The translations under genes and the position numbers were made by a program. A DNA stretch of 17,902 nt from Bacteroidales bacterium (GTDB lineage Bacteria; Bacteroidota; Bacteroidia; Bacteroidales; BM520): assembly GCA_028701815.1 (NCBI GenBank), contig JAQVPY010000021.1, forward strand, positions 1 through 17,902, given 5' to 3'. Numbering within the stretch: position 1 is the first letter of the stretch; each line of letters begins with the position of its first letter. Of the stretch, positions 6,650 through 14,562 are shown piece after piece. The notes under the pieces are model-generated. The model did not search any database. It was not told where the DNA came from and saw nothing but the letters and a program-made list of their open reading frames with translations.

Positions 6650-9121
6650 TTATCTTATTATCGCATTCAGGTTTTCAGCAAATACTTTTATCAACTGCCC
6701 CATGATCTTTTCAATCTGTGTGTCAGTGAGAGTCTTGTCGTTGTCCCTAATTATGAAACTGACGGCATAAGACTTTTTGTTAATTCCAAGTTTCTCTCCG
6801 TCGAAGACATCAAAGAGGCTGATCTCTCTTATCAGATTGCTGCCCCGCGTCTTTGCTATGTTGACGATGTCTGCAAATTTAACCTCTGAATCAACTAATA
6901 ATGCCAAGTCGCGACGAACCTCCGGATATTTCGGAACAGGTGCGAATATTGTTTGCTTCGAAGTGTTCAGCAACATAATATTCTCCCAAAGAATATCGGC
7001 ATAATATACCGGCTGCTGTATGTCGAAATATTTTAATACATTATCCGGAATTACCGTTATCTTGGCTATCTCTTTCTTGTTGACTTTTATGATAAGAGTC
7101 TCTCCGAAGATGTCTTCCGTAACTTCTTCCTTGTGGTTGTCGGTATCAATGCCCACAGAATTTAACATCCTCATCACTATTGCTTTGAGATCGAAAAAAG
7201 AGGCTTTTCTCTTTTTTAGATACCAGCTCTCAAGTATTTCATCACCGGTAGTAAGAATAGAGAGATGAAAATGTTCAATATATCTCTTCTTAACATCTAA
7301 TGACGGATCAACGTCAGGAAGAAATTTGTATATGTTGCCGAACTCAAACAACTTAAGGTCTTTAGCCTTTCTGTTGATATTATATGCTATCGTCTGCAAA
7401 CCGCCGAAAACGAGATCGCGCCTGAGAATATTCAACTCTTTTGATAGAGGGTTCAGAAGCTTTATGTCGTTTTCTTCATTAAACTCCGGCACTAAAGAGG
7501 TAAGGCTTTGGGAGCATAAAGAGTTGTTCATGATTTCTCTGTAGCCGTTTGCACAAAGAAAACCTGAAGCGAGATTCATGAGTTTGCCCTTGTTGACGAT
7601 ATGACTGTGGTTGATGGTAAAATGTTGATAGTCGTCGGTTTCAACGTTATTATATCCGTAAATTCTCAAGACTTCTTCAATAACGTCTGCTTCTCTTGTG
7701 ACATCATATTTATCAGATGGCACTGCCACGGAAAGATTCTCGTCGTCAACGGATAATATATCCATGCCCATGGCTTTCAGAATGAAGACGATTTCGTCGT
7801 GGTCTATTTTCTTGCCGATGAGGGAGTTTATCCTTGAAAACTTCATGTCGACACGTTTCCTGCTTATAGGTGAGGGGTAGATATCTACTATGTCGGAAGA
7901 GACAGTACCTCCGGCGAGTTCTCTGATAAGTAAGGCGGCTCTCTTAAGTGCGAAGACAGTTACTTCGGGACTTACGCCGCGCTCATATCTGAAAGAGGCG
8001 TCCGTTGACAGACCCTGGCGTTTAGCCGTCTTACGAATTGTGGGGGGATCGAATACGGCACTTTCAATGAAAATATTCTTTGTGTTTTCGGAAATCCCCG
8101 ACTCTATGCCACCAAAGACTCCGGCTAAGGCCATGCCATCTTCGGAATTGCAGATTACGAGGTCTTCACCCGACAGGGTGCGTTCTATGCCGTCGAGAGT
8201 CGTGAGCTTGCTGCCCTGAGGAAGTTTCTTGACGATAATGTTGCTGCCTTTTATCTTGTCAGCATCAAAGGTGTGGAGCGGATGTCCTGTCTCAAAAAGG
8301 ACGAAGTTGCTTATATCTACTATGTTATTGATAGGCTTTAACCCAATAGACATCAATTTCTCTTTCATCCATTCCGGAGATTCGGCAATGGTAACTCCTG
8401 AGATGCTGACGCCGGCATAACGATAGCATGCTTTAGTGCCATCTATGGTTACACTTATAGGCAGATTGTGATTGTCTACGCGAAAAGCTGAGACGTCAGG
8501 AATATTTAAAGGAACAAATTCTCTGTTGCCCCTGTTGTAATTGTCTACACTGAGAAGCGCACATAAATCACGGGCAACGCCAATATGTCCCATCGCATCG
8601 GAACGGTTCGCTGTTAACCCTATCTCAAGAATATATTCATCTTTTAAGTGTAAATAATCTTTCATCGGCGTCCCGGGAACCGCATTAGCGTCCAAAACCA
8701 TTATGCCAGCATGAGATGAACCTATGCCTAACTCGTCTTCGGCACAAATCATGCCTTCTGAAACCTGCCCGCGAAGTTTTCCCTTCTTTATAGTGAGCGG
8801 CGGGTCACAGAAATATAAAGTTGTCCCTATTGTGGCAACAGGGACTTTCTGTCCCTTCGCAACATTGGGAGCACCACAAACAATATTTAAAGGTTCGTCG
8901 GTGCCGACGTTGACCTTTGTTATACTCAAATGATCCGAGTCGGGATGCTTTTCGCAGAAAATGACTTCACCTACAACAACACCTTTTAATCCGCCTTTTA
9001 CGGCTTCAGCCTTTTCAACTTCTTCTACCTCCAGCCCGGCAAACGTTAATTTATTCGCTGCCTCTTCCGCTGTCAGATCGCAATTTACGTAGTCTTTTAT
9101 CCAAGAATATGATACCTTCAT
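6650..9121 (-). CDS. pheT: Phenylalanyl-tRNA synthetase beta subunit
   Basis: PheT pairs with PheS in an alpha2-beta2 enzyme that charges tRNA-Phe and edits mischarged tyrosine. From the chosen ATG at 9119-9121 the product is 823 residues, the usual length. Visible domains are the N-terminal MKVSYSWIKDYVN, the tRNA-binding OB fold at about 43-155 (VGEVIFCEKHPDSDHLSITKV, GAPNVAKGQKVP), the B3/B4 editing region (GLTANRSDAMGH, FVLFETGHPLHTFDADK), the B5 domain and the C-terminal anticodon-binding ferredoxin-like domain (PKYPEVRRDLALLV ... SYAVSFIIRD). The frame stays open 45 bp upstream, but a good -7 element (9147-9154) places the transcript start near 9141, so the later ATG is the real start. 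It opens the operon that runs through to secG. Confidence 0.96.
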   Translation of the reverse strand: MKVSYSWIKDYVNCDLTAEEAANKLTFAGLEVEEVEKAEAVKGGLKGVVVGEVIFCEKHPDSDHLSITKVNVGTDEPLNIVCGAPNVAKGQKVPVATIGTTLYFCDPPLTIKKGKLRGQVSEGMICAEDELGIGSSHAGIMVLDANAVPGTPMKDYLHLKDEYILEIGLTANRSDAMGHIGVARDLCALLSVDNYNRGNREFVPLNIPDVSAFRVDNHNLPISVTIDGTKACYRYAGVSISGVTIAESPEWMKEKLMSIGLKPINNIVDISNFVLFETGHPLHTFDADKIKGSNIIVKKLPQGSKLTTLDGIERTLSGEDLVICNSEDGMALAGVFGGIESGISENTKNIFIESAVFDPPTIRKTAKRQGLSTDASFRYERGVSPEVTVFALKRAALLIRELAGGTVSSDIVDIYPSPISRKRVDMKFSRINSLIGKKIDHDEIVFILKAMGMDILSVDDENLSVAVPSDKYDVTREADVIEEVLRIYGYNNVETDDYQHFTINHSHIVNKGKLMNLASGFLCANGYREIMNNSLCSQSLTSLVPEFNEENDIKLLNPLSKELNILRRDLVFGGLQTIAYNINRKAKDLKLFEFGNIYKFLPDVDPSLDVKKRYIEHFHLSILTTGDEILESWYLKKRKASFFDLKAIVMRMLNSVGIDTDNHKEEVTEDIFGETLIIKVNKKEIAKITVIPDNVLKYFDIQQPVYYADILWENIMLLNTSKQTIFAPVPKYPEVRRDLALLVDSEVKFADIVNIAKTRGSNLIREISLFDVFDGEKLGINKKSYAVSFIIRDNDKTLTDTQIEKIMGQLIKVFAENLNAIIR

Positions 9122-9146
9122 CTTATGAAATTTTCTATCTAAACTG

Positions 9147-9154
9147 CAAAGATA
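9147..9154 (-). promoter_or_regulatory. Promoter -7 element of the pheT-secG operon
   Basis: On the - strand this reads TATCTTTG, a perfect match to the Bacteroidota -7 consensus TAnnTTTG. It lies 26 bp before the pheT ATG and gives a leader of about 20 nt. TTG triplets that could serve at -33 occur at 9171-9173 and 9178-9180, inside an AT repeat, at spacings (16 and 23) either side of the usual 19-20. Confidence 0.6.
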
Positions 9155-9163
9155 ATTAAAAAA

Positions 9164-9204
9164 CAATTAACAATTAACAATTAGCGATTAACAATTACAA
9201 TTAA
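9164..9204. repeat. AT-rich short tandem repeat, about six units of CAATTAA
   Basis: Consecutive units are CAATTAA, CAATTAA, CAATTAG, CGATTAA, CAATTA and CAATTAA. The tract fills the gap between the divergent promoters of pheT and the membrane-protein gene and supplies TTG triplets on the - strand. Copy number of such tracts can drift, but nothing here proves a function. Confidence 0.7.
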
Positions 9205-9212
9205 TAATGGTT

Positions 9213-9242
9213 TTTGTATGTGAAAGAATTTATGTACTTTTG
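9213..9242 (+). promoter_or_regulatory. Near-consensus Bacteroidota promoter of the membrane-protein gene
   Basis: TTTG at 9213-9216 (-33) and TACTTTTG at 9235-9242 (-7, TAnnTTTG) are separated by 18 bp. Transcription would start near 9248, about 20 nt before the ATG at 9267. This is one of the best promoter matches in the window. Confidence 0.7.
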
Positions 9243-9266
9243 TCTTTTAGTTAATTTGACTTTTGA

Positions 9267-11546
9267 ATGAGTAGTGAATCTTTATCGGACAGAATTGTAA
9301 ACGGACTGTTTTTACTTATAGTCTTTATTTTTTCTTTTCCAGTCTTTGCGCCAGAATATGGCTCTGGGCTTGACGCATCCTATATTTGGGGCTTGAATTG
9401 GCTTTTCGCTAACGATTATGATACTTTATGTCATGTTATTTATCCGCTTGGACCACTCGCTTTCCTTAAATATCCCGCGGTTATCGGCAGCAACTTCGTG
9501 TGGGCATTAACAGTTTATTCGATCATTAAAATTGTCTTTATCCTTCTTCTACTGAAAACGATGCGCACATACTGCGCTATGGCAAATAAAGTCGCCACAT
9601 GGCTGCTGATCCTGTTAATGTGCTGCTTCGCAAATATCGATTTGATGATCATCGGCTCCTGTATCCTGCTCTCACTGCTCTTTATTAAAGAGGAACAAAA
9701 GTTGCTTTCGATACTGTTCGCCGCCCTGATAGCCTCTTTGGGCCTGTTTATCAAATCGTCGATAGGGACAATCTCCTTTTCTATTATTGCGGTCGCCCTG
9801 ATTATCGATTTTTGTAAAAACAAGACTCTGAAAGAATCTCTTTTGTTCCTCCTGATAGTCCTGATAATGTTTGCTGTTTCCGGAATGGTTGTCTTCGGCG
9901 GGTTTATCACGTTCGCAAAATTTATCTACGGAACCTTCAGAATGATCCTCGGTTATGGTGTAATGAGTATCCCCGTTCATAACAATTGGATATTGCTATC
10001 TCTCTTTATATTCGTGATGCTTATATTTCCACTGACCGTGCGTGAAAGAAATATCAAGACCCTGTTTCTGCTCGCAATTATCCCATTCTTCGCCTTCTGG
10101 AAACATGCTATGGTACGCGGAGATATGTCGCATTATATGCTCCTGATTTATTTCGTGATTATCTTCTGGGGAATAGTCATATTGATAGTAGATAACGCTA
10201 AGCTGCTTTCAACTTTCGTGGCCCTTTTTACAGTGATGCTGCTCTTCGGAAATCTGCCTAATGTGCCTGATTATGAGGAGCCGCGAAAACAGATCTGCGG
10301 CGTTAATAATTTTTCGGAAACAATTTTCAACAGAAAAAATATAGAGGAAAAATATTCCGCCCTCTCTAAACAAAATGTGGCTGTTAACATGCTGTCGCAA
10401 GAAGAACGCGAAATTATCGGGAATGCCACTGTTGACGTCTTCCCCTGGGACTTTTCCTATATTGCGGCAAATGACCTTAATTGGATGCCGAGAACTACCC
10501 TGTCGCACCCTCTGTTTAAATCGAAAATGACCTCCGGCTATAACCACTGGATTGAAAAAGACGGTTATTCCTGCCCCTCCTTTATCCTTTTCCATTTTGT
10601 GAAAGATAACGACTCCTGCTTCTTCGGCTCTATCGACGGAAAATATATGCTTAATGAAGAACCGGATATGACATTCCAACTTCTCGACGAGTATTCCGTC
10701 GTCCTTAAAAACTCGAATTATATGCTGCTGAAAAAAGATACGACAGCTTATTTCGCTGAAAAAGAACGAGAAAAAGAACAGACGGTCGGATATGATGAAT
10801 GGATAGAAACACCTCATTATTCCAATGCCGCCGTGAGAGCGTATGTGAAAACAAGAAGAAATTTCCTCGGCGCTATTAAAAGTTTCTTCTATAAAGATGA
10901 TATCTATTATGTCGACTATATGCTCGCCGATAATTCCATTTTAACGTATAGATTTTCTCCCTCCGCCGCAGAAGAAGGCTTGTGGTGTAACCCCTTTATT
11001 AAATTCCCGTATTCTAATAAGGCTGAAGAAACCGTCGAAAAGATCCGCTTTAGAAACAGCTCTAATATGAACGTGTCCCCAAAAATTAAACTTTCGTTTG
11101 AGAAAATTAATATAACAGGGAATTTTGCCGGAAGAGAGGTGCAATTATTCGGCACACAGGAGGAAGTCGTTGATGATTGCACGATTACTCTTAACAACGA
11201 TAGTATCGGCGTCTTGAAATCCGGCGACTATTCATATTGCGTGAAATACGATCTCGCCACTTTGTGGAATGAACATGAGAATTTTTCGACATTGATTGTT
11301 GAGGCAGACGTAAATCTTCTTAATGCATCTTCTACCGCACATGTCATAATTTCTACCGAGGCAACGGATAATTCGTTCTGGGAGAGCGAGCCTGTTAAAC
11401 CATCCTCGCAGTGGCAGACAGTCTGCGGCGCTAAAACGATATCGAAACATAATAACCCTGCAGGACTTCTCAAATGCTATGTGTGGAATAGCGGCAACTC
11501 CGATGTTAATATTAATGAGATGAGAGTCGTCATTAAAGGTTTATAA
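9267..11546 (+). CDS. Large polytopic membrane protein, probable GT-C-type glycosyltransferase of uncharacterised family
   Basis: The 759-residue product has 10-11 predicted membrane spans in residues 10-330 (clearest at 10-28, 78-97, 147-162, 190-212, 241-256, 289-308, 312-330), then a soluble C-terminal part of about 425 residues. The first outer loop carries GLDASYIWGLNWLF and YPLGPLAFL (about 34-66), resembling the 'LDPSW...GPLGF' pattern of uncharacterised GT-C-like membrane proteins, where an acidic residue in this loop is usually catalytic. WKHAMVRGDMSHY follows at about 278-290. The soluble part contains VDVFPWDFSYIAANDLNWMPR (from about residue 390) and ends with a beta-sandwich-like region (about 605-759). 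No lipid-linked sugar donor is identifiable, so the glycosyltransferase role is inference. It has its own promoter and no sugar-pathway neighbours, and converges on the aldolase gene with a 10-bp gap. Confidence 0.7.
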   Translation: MSSESLSDRIVNGLFLLIVFIFSFPVFAPEYGSGLDASYIWGLNWLFANDYDTLCHVIYPLGPLAFLKYPAVIGSNFVWALTVYSIIKIVFILLLLKTMRTYCAMANKVATWLLILLMCCFANIDLMIIGSCILLSLLFIKEEQKLLSILFAALIASLGLFIKSSIGTISFSIIAVALIIDFCKNKTLKESLLFLLIVLIMFAVSGMVVFGGFITFAKFIYGTFRMILGYGVMSIPVHNNWILLSLFIFVMLIFPLTVRERNIKTLFLLAIIPFFAFWKHAMVRGDMSHYMLLIYFVIIFWGIVILIVDNAKLLSTFVALFTVMLLFGNLPNVPDYEEPRKQICGVNNFSETIFNRKNIEEKYSALSKQNVAVNMLSQEEREIIGNATVDVFPWDFSYIAANDLNWMPRTTLSHPLFKSKMTSGYNHWIEKDGYSCPSFILFHFVKDNDSCFFGSIDGKYMLNEEPDMTFQLLDEYSVVLKNSNYMLLKKDTTAYFAEKEREKEQTVGYDEWIETPHYSNAAVRAYVKTRRNFLGAIKSFFYKDDIYYVDYMLADNSILTYRFSPSAAEEGLWCNPFIKFPYSNKAEETVEKIRFRNSSNMNVSPKIKLSFEKINITGNFAGREVQLFGTQEEVVDDCTITLNNDSIGVLKSGDYSYCVKYDLATLWNEHENFSTLIVEADVNLLNASSTAHVIISTEATDNSFWESEPVKPSSQWQTVCGAKTISKHNNPAGLLKCYVWNSGNSDVNINEMRVVIKGL

Positions 11547-11562
11547 TCTCAGCTTATTATAA
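11541..11562. repeat. Small AT-only inverted repeat across two convergent stop codons
   Basis: TTATAAT at 11541-11547 and ATTATAA at 11556-11562 are complementary and enclose 8 nt. Both convergent genes end inside it (stops at 11544-11546 and 11557-11559). It could be a weak terminator, but the stem has no G-C pair and there is no T tract. Confidence 0.35.
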
Positions 11563-12576
11563 GGCTTTGGCAAGAGATTCGATAAATTCGTCGATGTCTT
11601 TTTTCGTTGTGTCCCAGGAAGTTACAAGCCTTATCTCGTCTTGACTTTCATCCCAGAAATAAAAGAAATGCTCTTTTAGCAGCTTTGTTGTAACAGGTTT
11701 TGGCATCTTTAATAATAAGATGTTTGCCTCCGTATCCTGTGTAAACTTGAAGTTTCCCATCTCAAGTATCCTGTTCCTAAGCAACTGCGCCATCTCATTG
11801 GCGTGCAAAGCGTTATTGAGCCATAGAGAGTTGTCCAAGTATGCAAGAAACTGACAGGCGGTGAAGCGCATCTTGGAATATAACTGGCACGACTGTTTCC
11901 TGATATATTTCATGTTTTCTGATAGCTCAGGACGGAAGGAGATGACTGATTCACCCATCATCATACCGTTTTTTGTACCGCCGAAACTAAGAATATCAAT
12001 GTCGCAGTCGGCTGAAATTTCTTTCAGCGTTTTCCCGAGTGTGGCAGCAGCATTGGCAAGACGGGCACCATCAACATGCAGATACATGTTGTGCCTGTGC
12101 AGATATTCGGCGAGCTCCCTGATTTCTTCTACTCTGTAAACGGTTCCGAGTTCTGTACACTGCGATATATAAACCACCTTCGGTTGCGAATGGTGCTCAA
12201 AACCCCATCCGTGAAGAAGCGGACGTATCAACTCCGGCGTCAGTTTGCCGTTAGGCGTCGCAATCTCTTTTAGCGCTGCCCCCGTCATAAACTCCGGCGC
12301 GCCACATTCGTCAACGGCTATATGTGCCGTGTCTGCGGATATTATCGAATTGAATGTCGCCGCACAGGAACGTAAGGCTAAGATATTGGCACCGGTGCCG
12401 TTAAATACAAAGAAAACTTCTGCCGAATGCCCAAAGGTCTCCTTGATCTTGTCTTCTGCTTTTTTTGTCCACGGGTCGTCGCCATAAGCAAGGGCATGGT
12501 TTGTGTTGGCCTCTTCAATGGCTTTCAGAATGTCGGGATGAATACCCGAATGATTATCGCTGCCAAAACTTCTCAT
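11557..12576 (-). CDS. ltaE: L-threonine aldolase, low-specificity (PLP-dependent)
   Basis: This cytoplasmic fold-type I PLP enzyme cleaves L-threonine or L-allo-threonine to glycine and acetaldehyde. The 339-residue product has the family length. It begins FGSDNHSGIHPDIL and contains NGTGANILAL (about 59-68, cofactor phosphate region), HVDGARLANA (about 167-176, Asp169 contacting the PLP ring nitrogen), and SFGGTKNGMMMGES with the Schiff-base lysine at about 202. The symbol is used for the function; stereo-preference cannot be read from sequence. The gene is transcribed toward the membrane-protein gene and diverges from the glycosidase operon across a 172-bp gap. Confidence 0.92.
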   Translation of the reverse strand: MRSFGSDNHSGIHPDILKAIEEANTNHALAYGDDPWTKKAEDKIKETFGHSAEVFFVFNGTGANILALRSCAATFNSIISADTAHIAVDECGAPEFMTGAALKEIATPNGKLTPELIRPLLHGWGFEHHSQPKVVYISQCTELGTVYRVEEIRELAEYLHRHNMYLHVDGARLANAAATLGKTLKEISADCDIDILSFGGTKNGMMMGESVISFRPELSENMKYIRKQSCQLYSKMRFTACQFLAYLDNSLWLNNALHANEMAQLLRNRILEMGNFKFTQDTEANILLLKMPKPVTTKLLKEHFFYFWDESQDEIRLVTSWDTTKKDIDEFIESLAKAL

Positions 12577-12632
12577 GATTTCAAAATTTTTCGCAAAGGT
12601 GCAAAATTTTTACATTCCTTTACCGTTTCCCC

Positions 12633-12663
12633 TCTGTTTTTTTATAATAAAACCGTATATTTG
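12633..12663 (+). promoter_or_regulatory. Promoter of the GH29-GH92 glycosidase operon
   Basis: TATATTTG at 12656-12663 is a perfect TAnnTTTG element, with TCTG (partial TTTG) at 12633-12636, exactly 19 bp upstream. Transcription would start near 12669, about 80 nt before the chosen ATG. A small inverted repeat, GGGC at 12671-12674 and GCCC at 12685-12688, lies at the leader start. Confidence 0.6.
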
Positions 12664-12748
12664 CATCGTTAGGGCTCAAAATTACGCCCAAAAATATAAA
12701 ACAGGTGCAAATCTTGTGCATCCCAATGTGATAAAAATAAACCGTAGT

Positions 12749-14533
12749 ATGAAACTATACAGTAAGGACGCAAAAACCAACGCTTCAGCAAAATTTTACA
12801 CTCCCACAGTCATCATTCTGTTTGCTGTCACCATGTTGTCTTGTAACACCACAACAAATAATAAAATCGAAACACAAACAAAAACACAGATTCAACTCCA
12901 AGAATGGCGCGCCGATAAATTCGGTATGTTTATCCATTGGGGACTTTATTCCCTCGCCGGCGGCGTGTGGGGAAACGACATGGTGCCGTTTTATGCTGAA
13001 CAAATCATGAACCACGCCCGTATTCCTGCCGAAGAGTACGAAAATGTCCTCGCGAAGAATTTTAATCCCTTAGAATGGGATGCCGAAGAAATTGTGAAGA
13101 CAGCTAAGAACGCAGGTATGAAATATATTGTGTTTACAAGTAAACATCACGACGGCTTCTGTATGTTTAAAACGGCTACCACTAACTATAATATCGTTGA
13201 TGACACCCCTTTCGGACGCGATGCCGTTAAAGAACTCGCCGACGCCTGCGCAAAATACGACATGAAACTCGGACTGTATTATTCTTTACCCGATTGGCAT
13301 TTTAAAGGAGGAATACCGCGCCTTGAGCCGGACTCCCTCACAAAGTGCTGGGATTATGTCAACCAGGTCTATAGCCCGCTCGAAATTATCACTCCCGAAC
13401 TCGAAGAGTGTATCGTTACTCAACTTACGGAACTGCTCTCCAATTACGGAGATATCGAAACGATATGGTTTGATATGGGATTACTTACGCCTGAACAAAG
13501 TATTCGATTTAAAAACGTGGTGAAAAGTCTCCAGCCGGACTGTCTTGTCAGCGGAAGAATCATGAATAATCAGGGCGATTACCTCACTTTACCCGATAAC
13601 GGCGACGTAGTCGGTTATCCCGAGGTCGCGTGGGACAATCCCGCCTCAATGTATGGTACGTGGGGGTATAGACAGTGGCAGGGGCGTCCTCCTGTTCTTT
13701 CACAAGTTCACGAACAACTGACCCGTTTGATGAGTACCGTCAGCCATGGCGGCGTATTTCTTCTGAATATAGGTCCTACCGGCACAGGGAAGGTTATCGA
13801 ATATGAAAAAGAAGTGCTCAGACAAATCGGAGTGTGGACTTCAAAAAATGCAGAAGCTATCTATGACACCAAGCCTTCTCCTTTTAATAAACTTGAAGGA
13901 GCCCTGTGCACACGAAATGACAATAAACTGTATTTTACCGTTACCGATTCAATTATGACGTTAGTATGCCCCACACTTACAGTACCAATAACAAAAGCAT
14001 ATCTTTTGGAAGATCCCTCACGGGAACTTACCATGATGCCTTCAGAAAAAGGCACGAAGATAACTTTACCTCCAGAACGCCAAGGAAAGTTGTATGTTGT
14101 TGTCGCTGAAGTGGAGGGCGATGAAATACAAGCCGTTCCCGATTATATTCATTCTTCGGAAGGCACTTTCGTGTTGACGGATGAAAATGGCTTCACTCAC
14201 GCGGCTTTCGATGCGCAAGGATATGTCTCTACTCAGTCGGATTCCTGGAAATCATGGAATATCGACGTTGAAAATACCGGCGACTATGATGTGTTCGCAA
14301 TCTATACGCCCGAAAATGATGCAAAAAGTTATGAGTTCTCCTGTGGCAATATCTCACTGATACATGTCTTGCCGGGAGTTGACAGAATGAAACAGACATC
14401 TTATGTGGGAAAAATGAGACTTGAAGACGGAGGAAATATATTTACTTTAAAACAGGCATCACAATGTTACCCCCTTGAACCACTCGGCATAACATTGCAT
14501 GAGATTATCCTTAGAAAATCAACCGGGAAATAA
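12749..14533 (+). CDS. GH29 alpha-L-fucosidase, lipoprotein
   Basis: This is a retaining exo-fucosidase that removes terminal alpha-linked fucose from glycans. The chosen ATG at 12749 gives 594 residues. The frame is open back to 12575, but the operon promoter lies inside that extension. The N terminus is long and polar, then hydrophobic, with lipobox MLSC and Cys32 as the likely lipidation site. Catalytic-domain landmarks are EWRADKFGMFIHWGLYSL, FTSKHHDGF (His133, His134, fucose pocket), ETIWFDMG with the probable nucleophile Asp242, YGTWGYRQW and SHGGVFLLNIGP. A beta-sandwich domain makes up the last 120 residues or so. Where many relatives have Trp-Glu before the WGY motif this one has Trp-Asp (Asp296). 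GH92 follows after 29 bp, so the two are probably co-transcribed. Family membership is secure; linkage preference is unknown. Confidence 0.92.
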   Translation: MKLYSKDAKTNASAKFYTPTVIILFAVTMLSCNTTTNNKIETQTKTQIQLQEWRADKFGMFIHWGLYSLAGGVWGNDMVPFYAEQIMNHARIPAEEYENVLAKNFNPLEWDAEEIVKTAKNAGMKYIVFTSKHHDGFCMFKTATTNYNIVDDTPFGRDAVKELADACAKYDMKLGLYYSLPDWHFKGGIPRLEPDSLTKCWDYVNQVYSPLEIITPELEECIVTQLTELLSNYGDIETIWFDMGLLTPEQSIRFKNVVKSLQPDCLVSGRIMNNQGDYLTLPDNGDVVGYPEVAWDNPASMYGTWGYRQWQGRPPVLSQVHEQLTRLMSTVSHGGVFLLNIGPTGTGKVIEYEKEVLRQIGVWTSKNAEAIYDTKPSPFNKLEGALCTRNDNKLYFTVTDSIMTLVCPTLTVPITKAYLLEDPSRELTMMPSEKGTKITLPPERQGKLYVVVAEVEGDEIQAVPDYIHSSEGTFVLTDENGFTHAAFDAQGYVSTQSDSWKSWNIDVENTGDYDVFAIYTPENDAKSYEFSCGNISLIHVLPGVDRMKQTSYVGKMRLEDGGNIFTLKQASQCYPLEPLGITLHEIILRKSTGK

Positions 14534-14562
14534 TCGAAATTTTAGAAATAAATTATCTGTTT

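Noticed and set aside
12594..12601. CACCTTTG on the - strand as promoter of the threonine aldolase gene
   Set aside because: It is one base off the -7 consensus and lies very close to the ATG, but no -33 box is found at the expected spacing, so it is too weak to list.
12575..12748. Upstream-extended start for the GH29 gene
   Set aside because: The extension contains the operon's own promoter and part of the divergent gap to the aldolase gene, and precedes the lipoprotein signal peptide.
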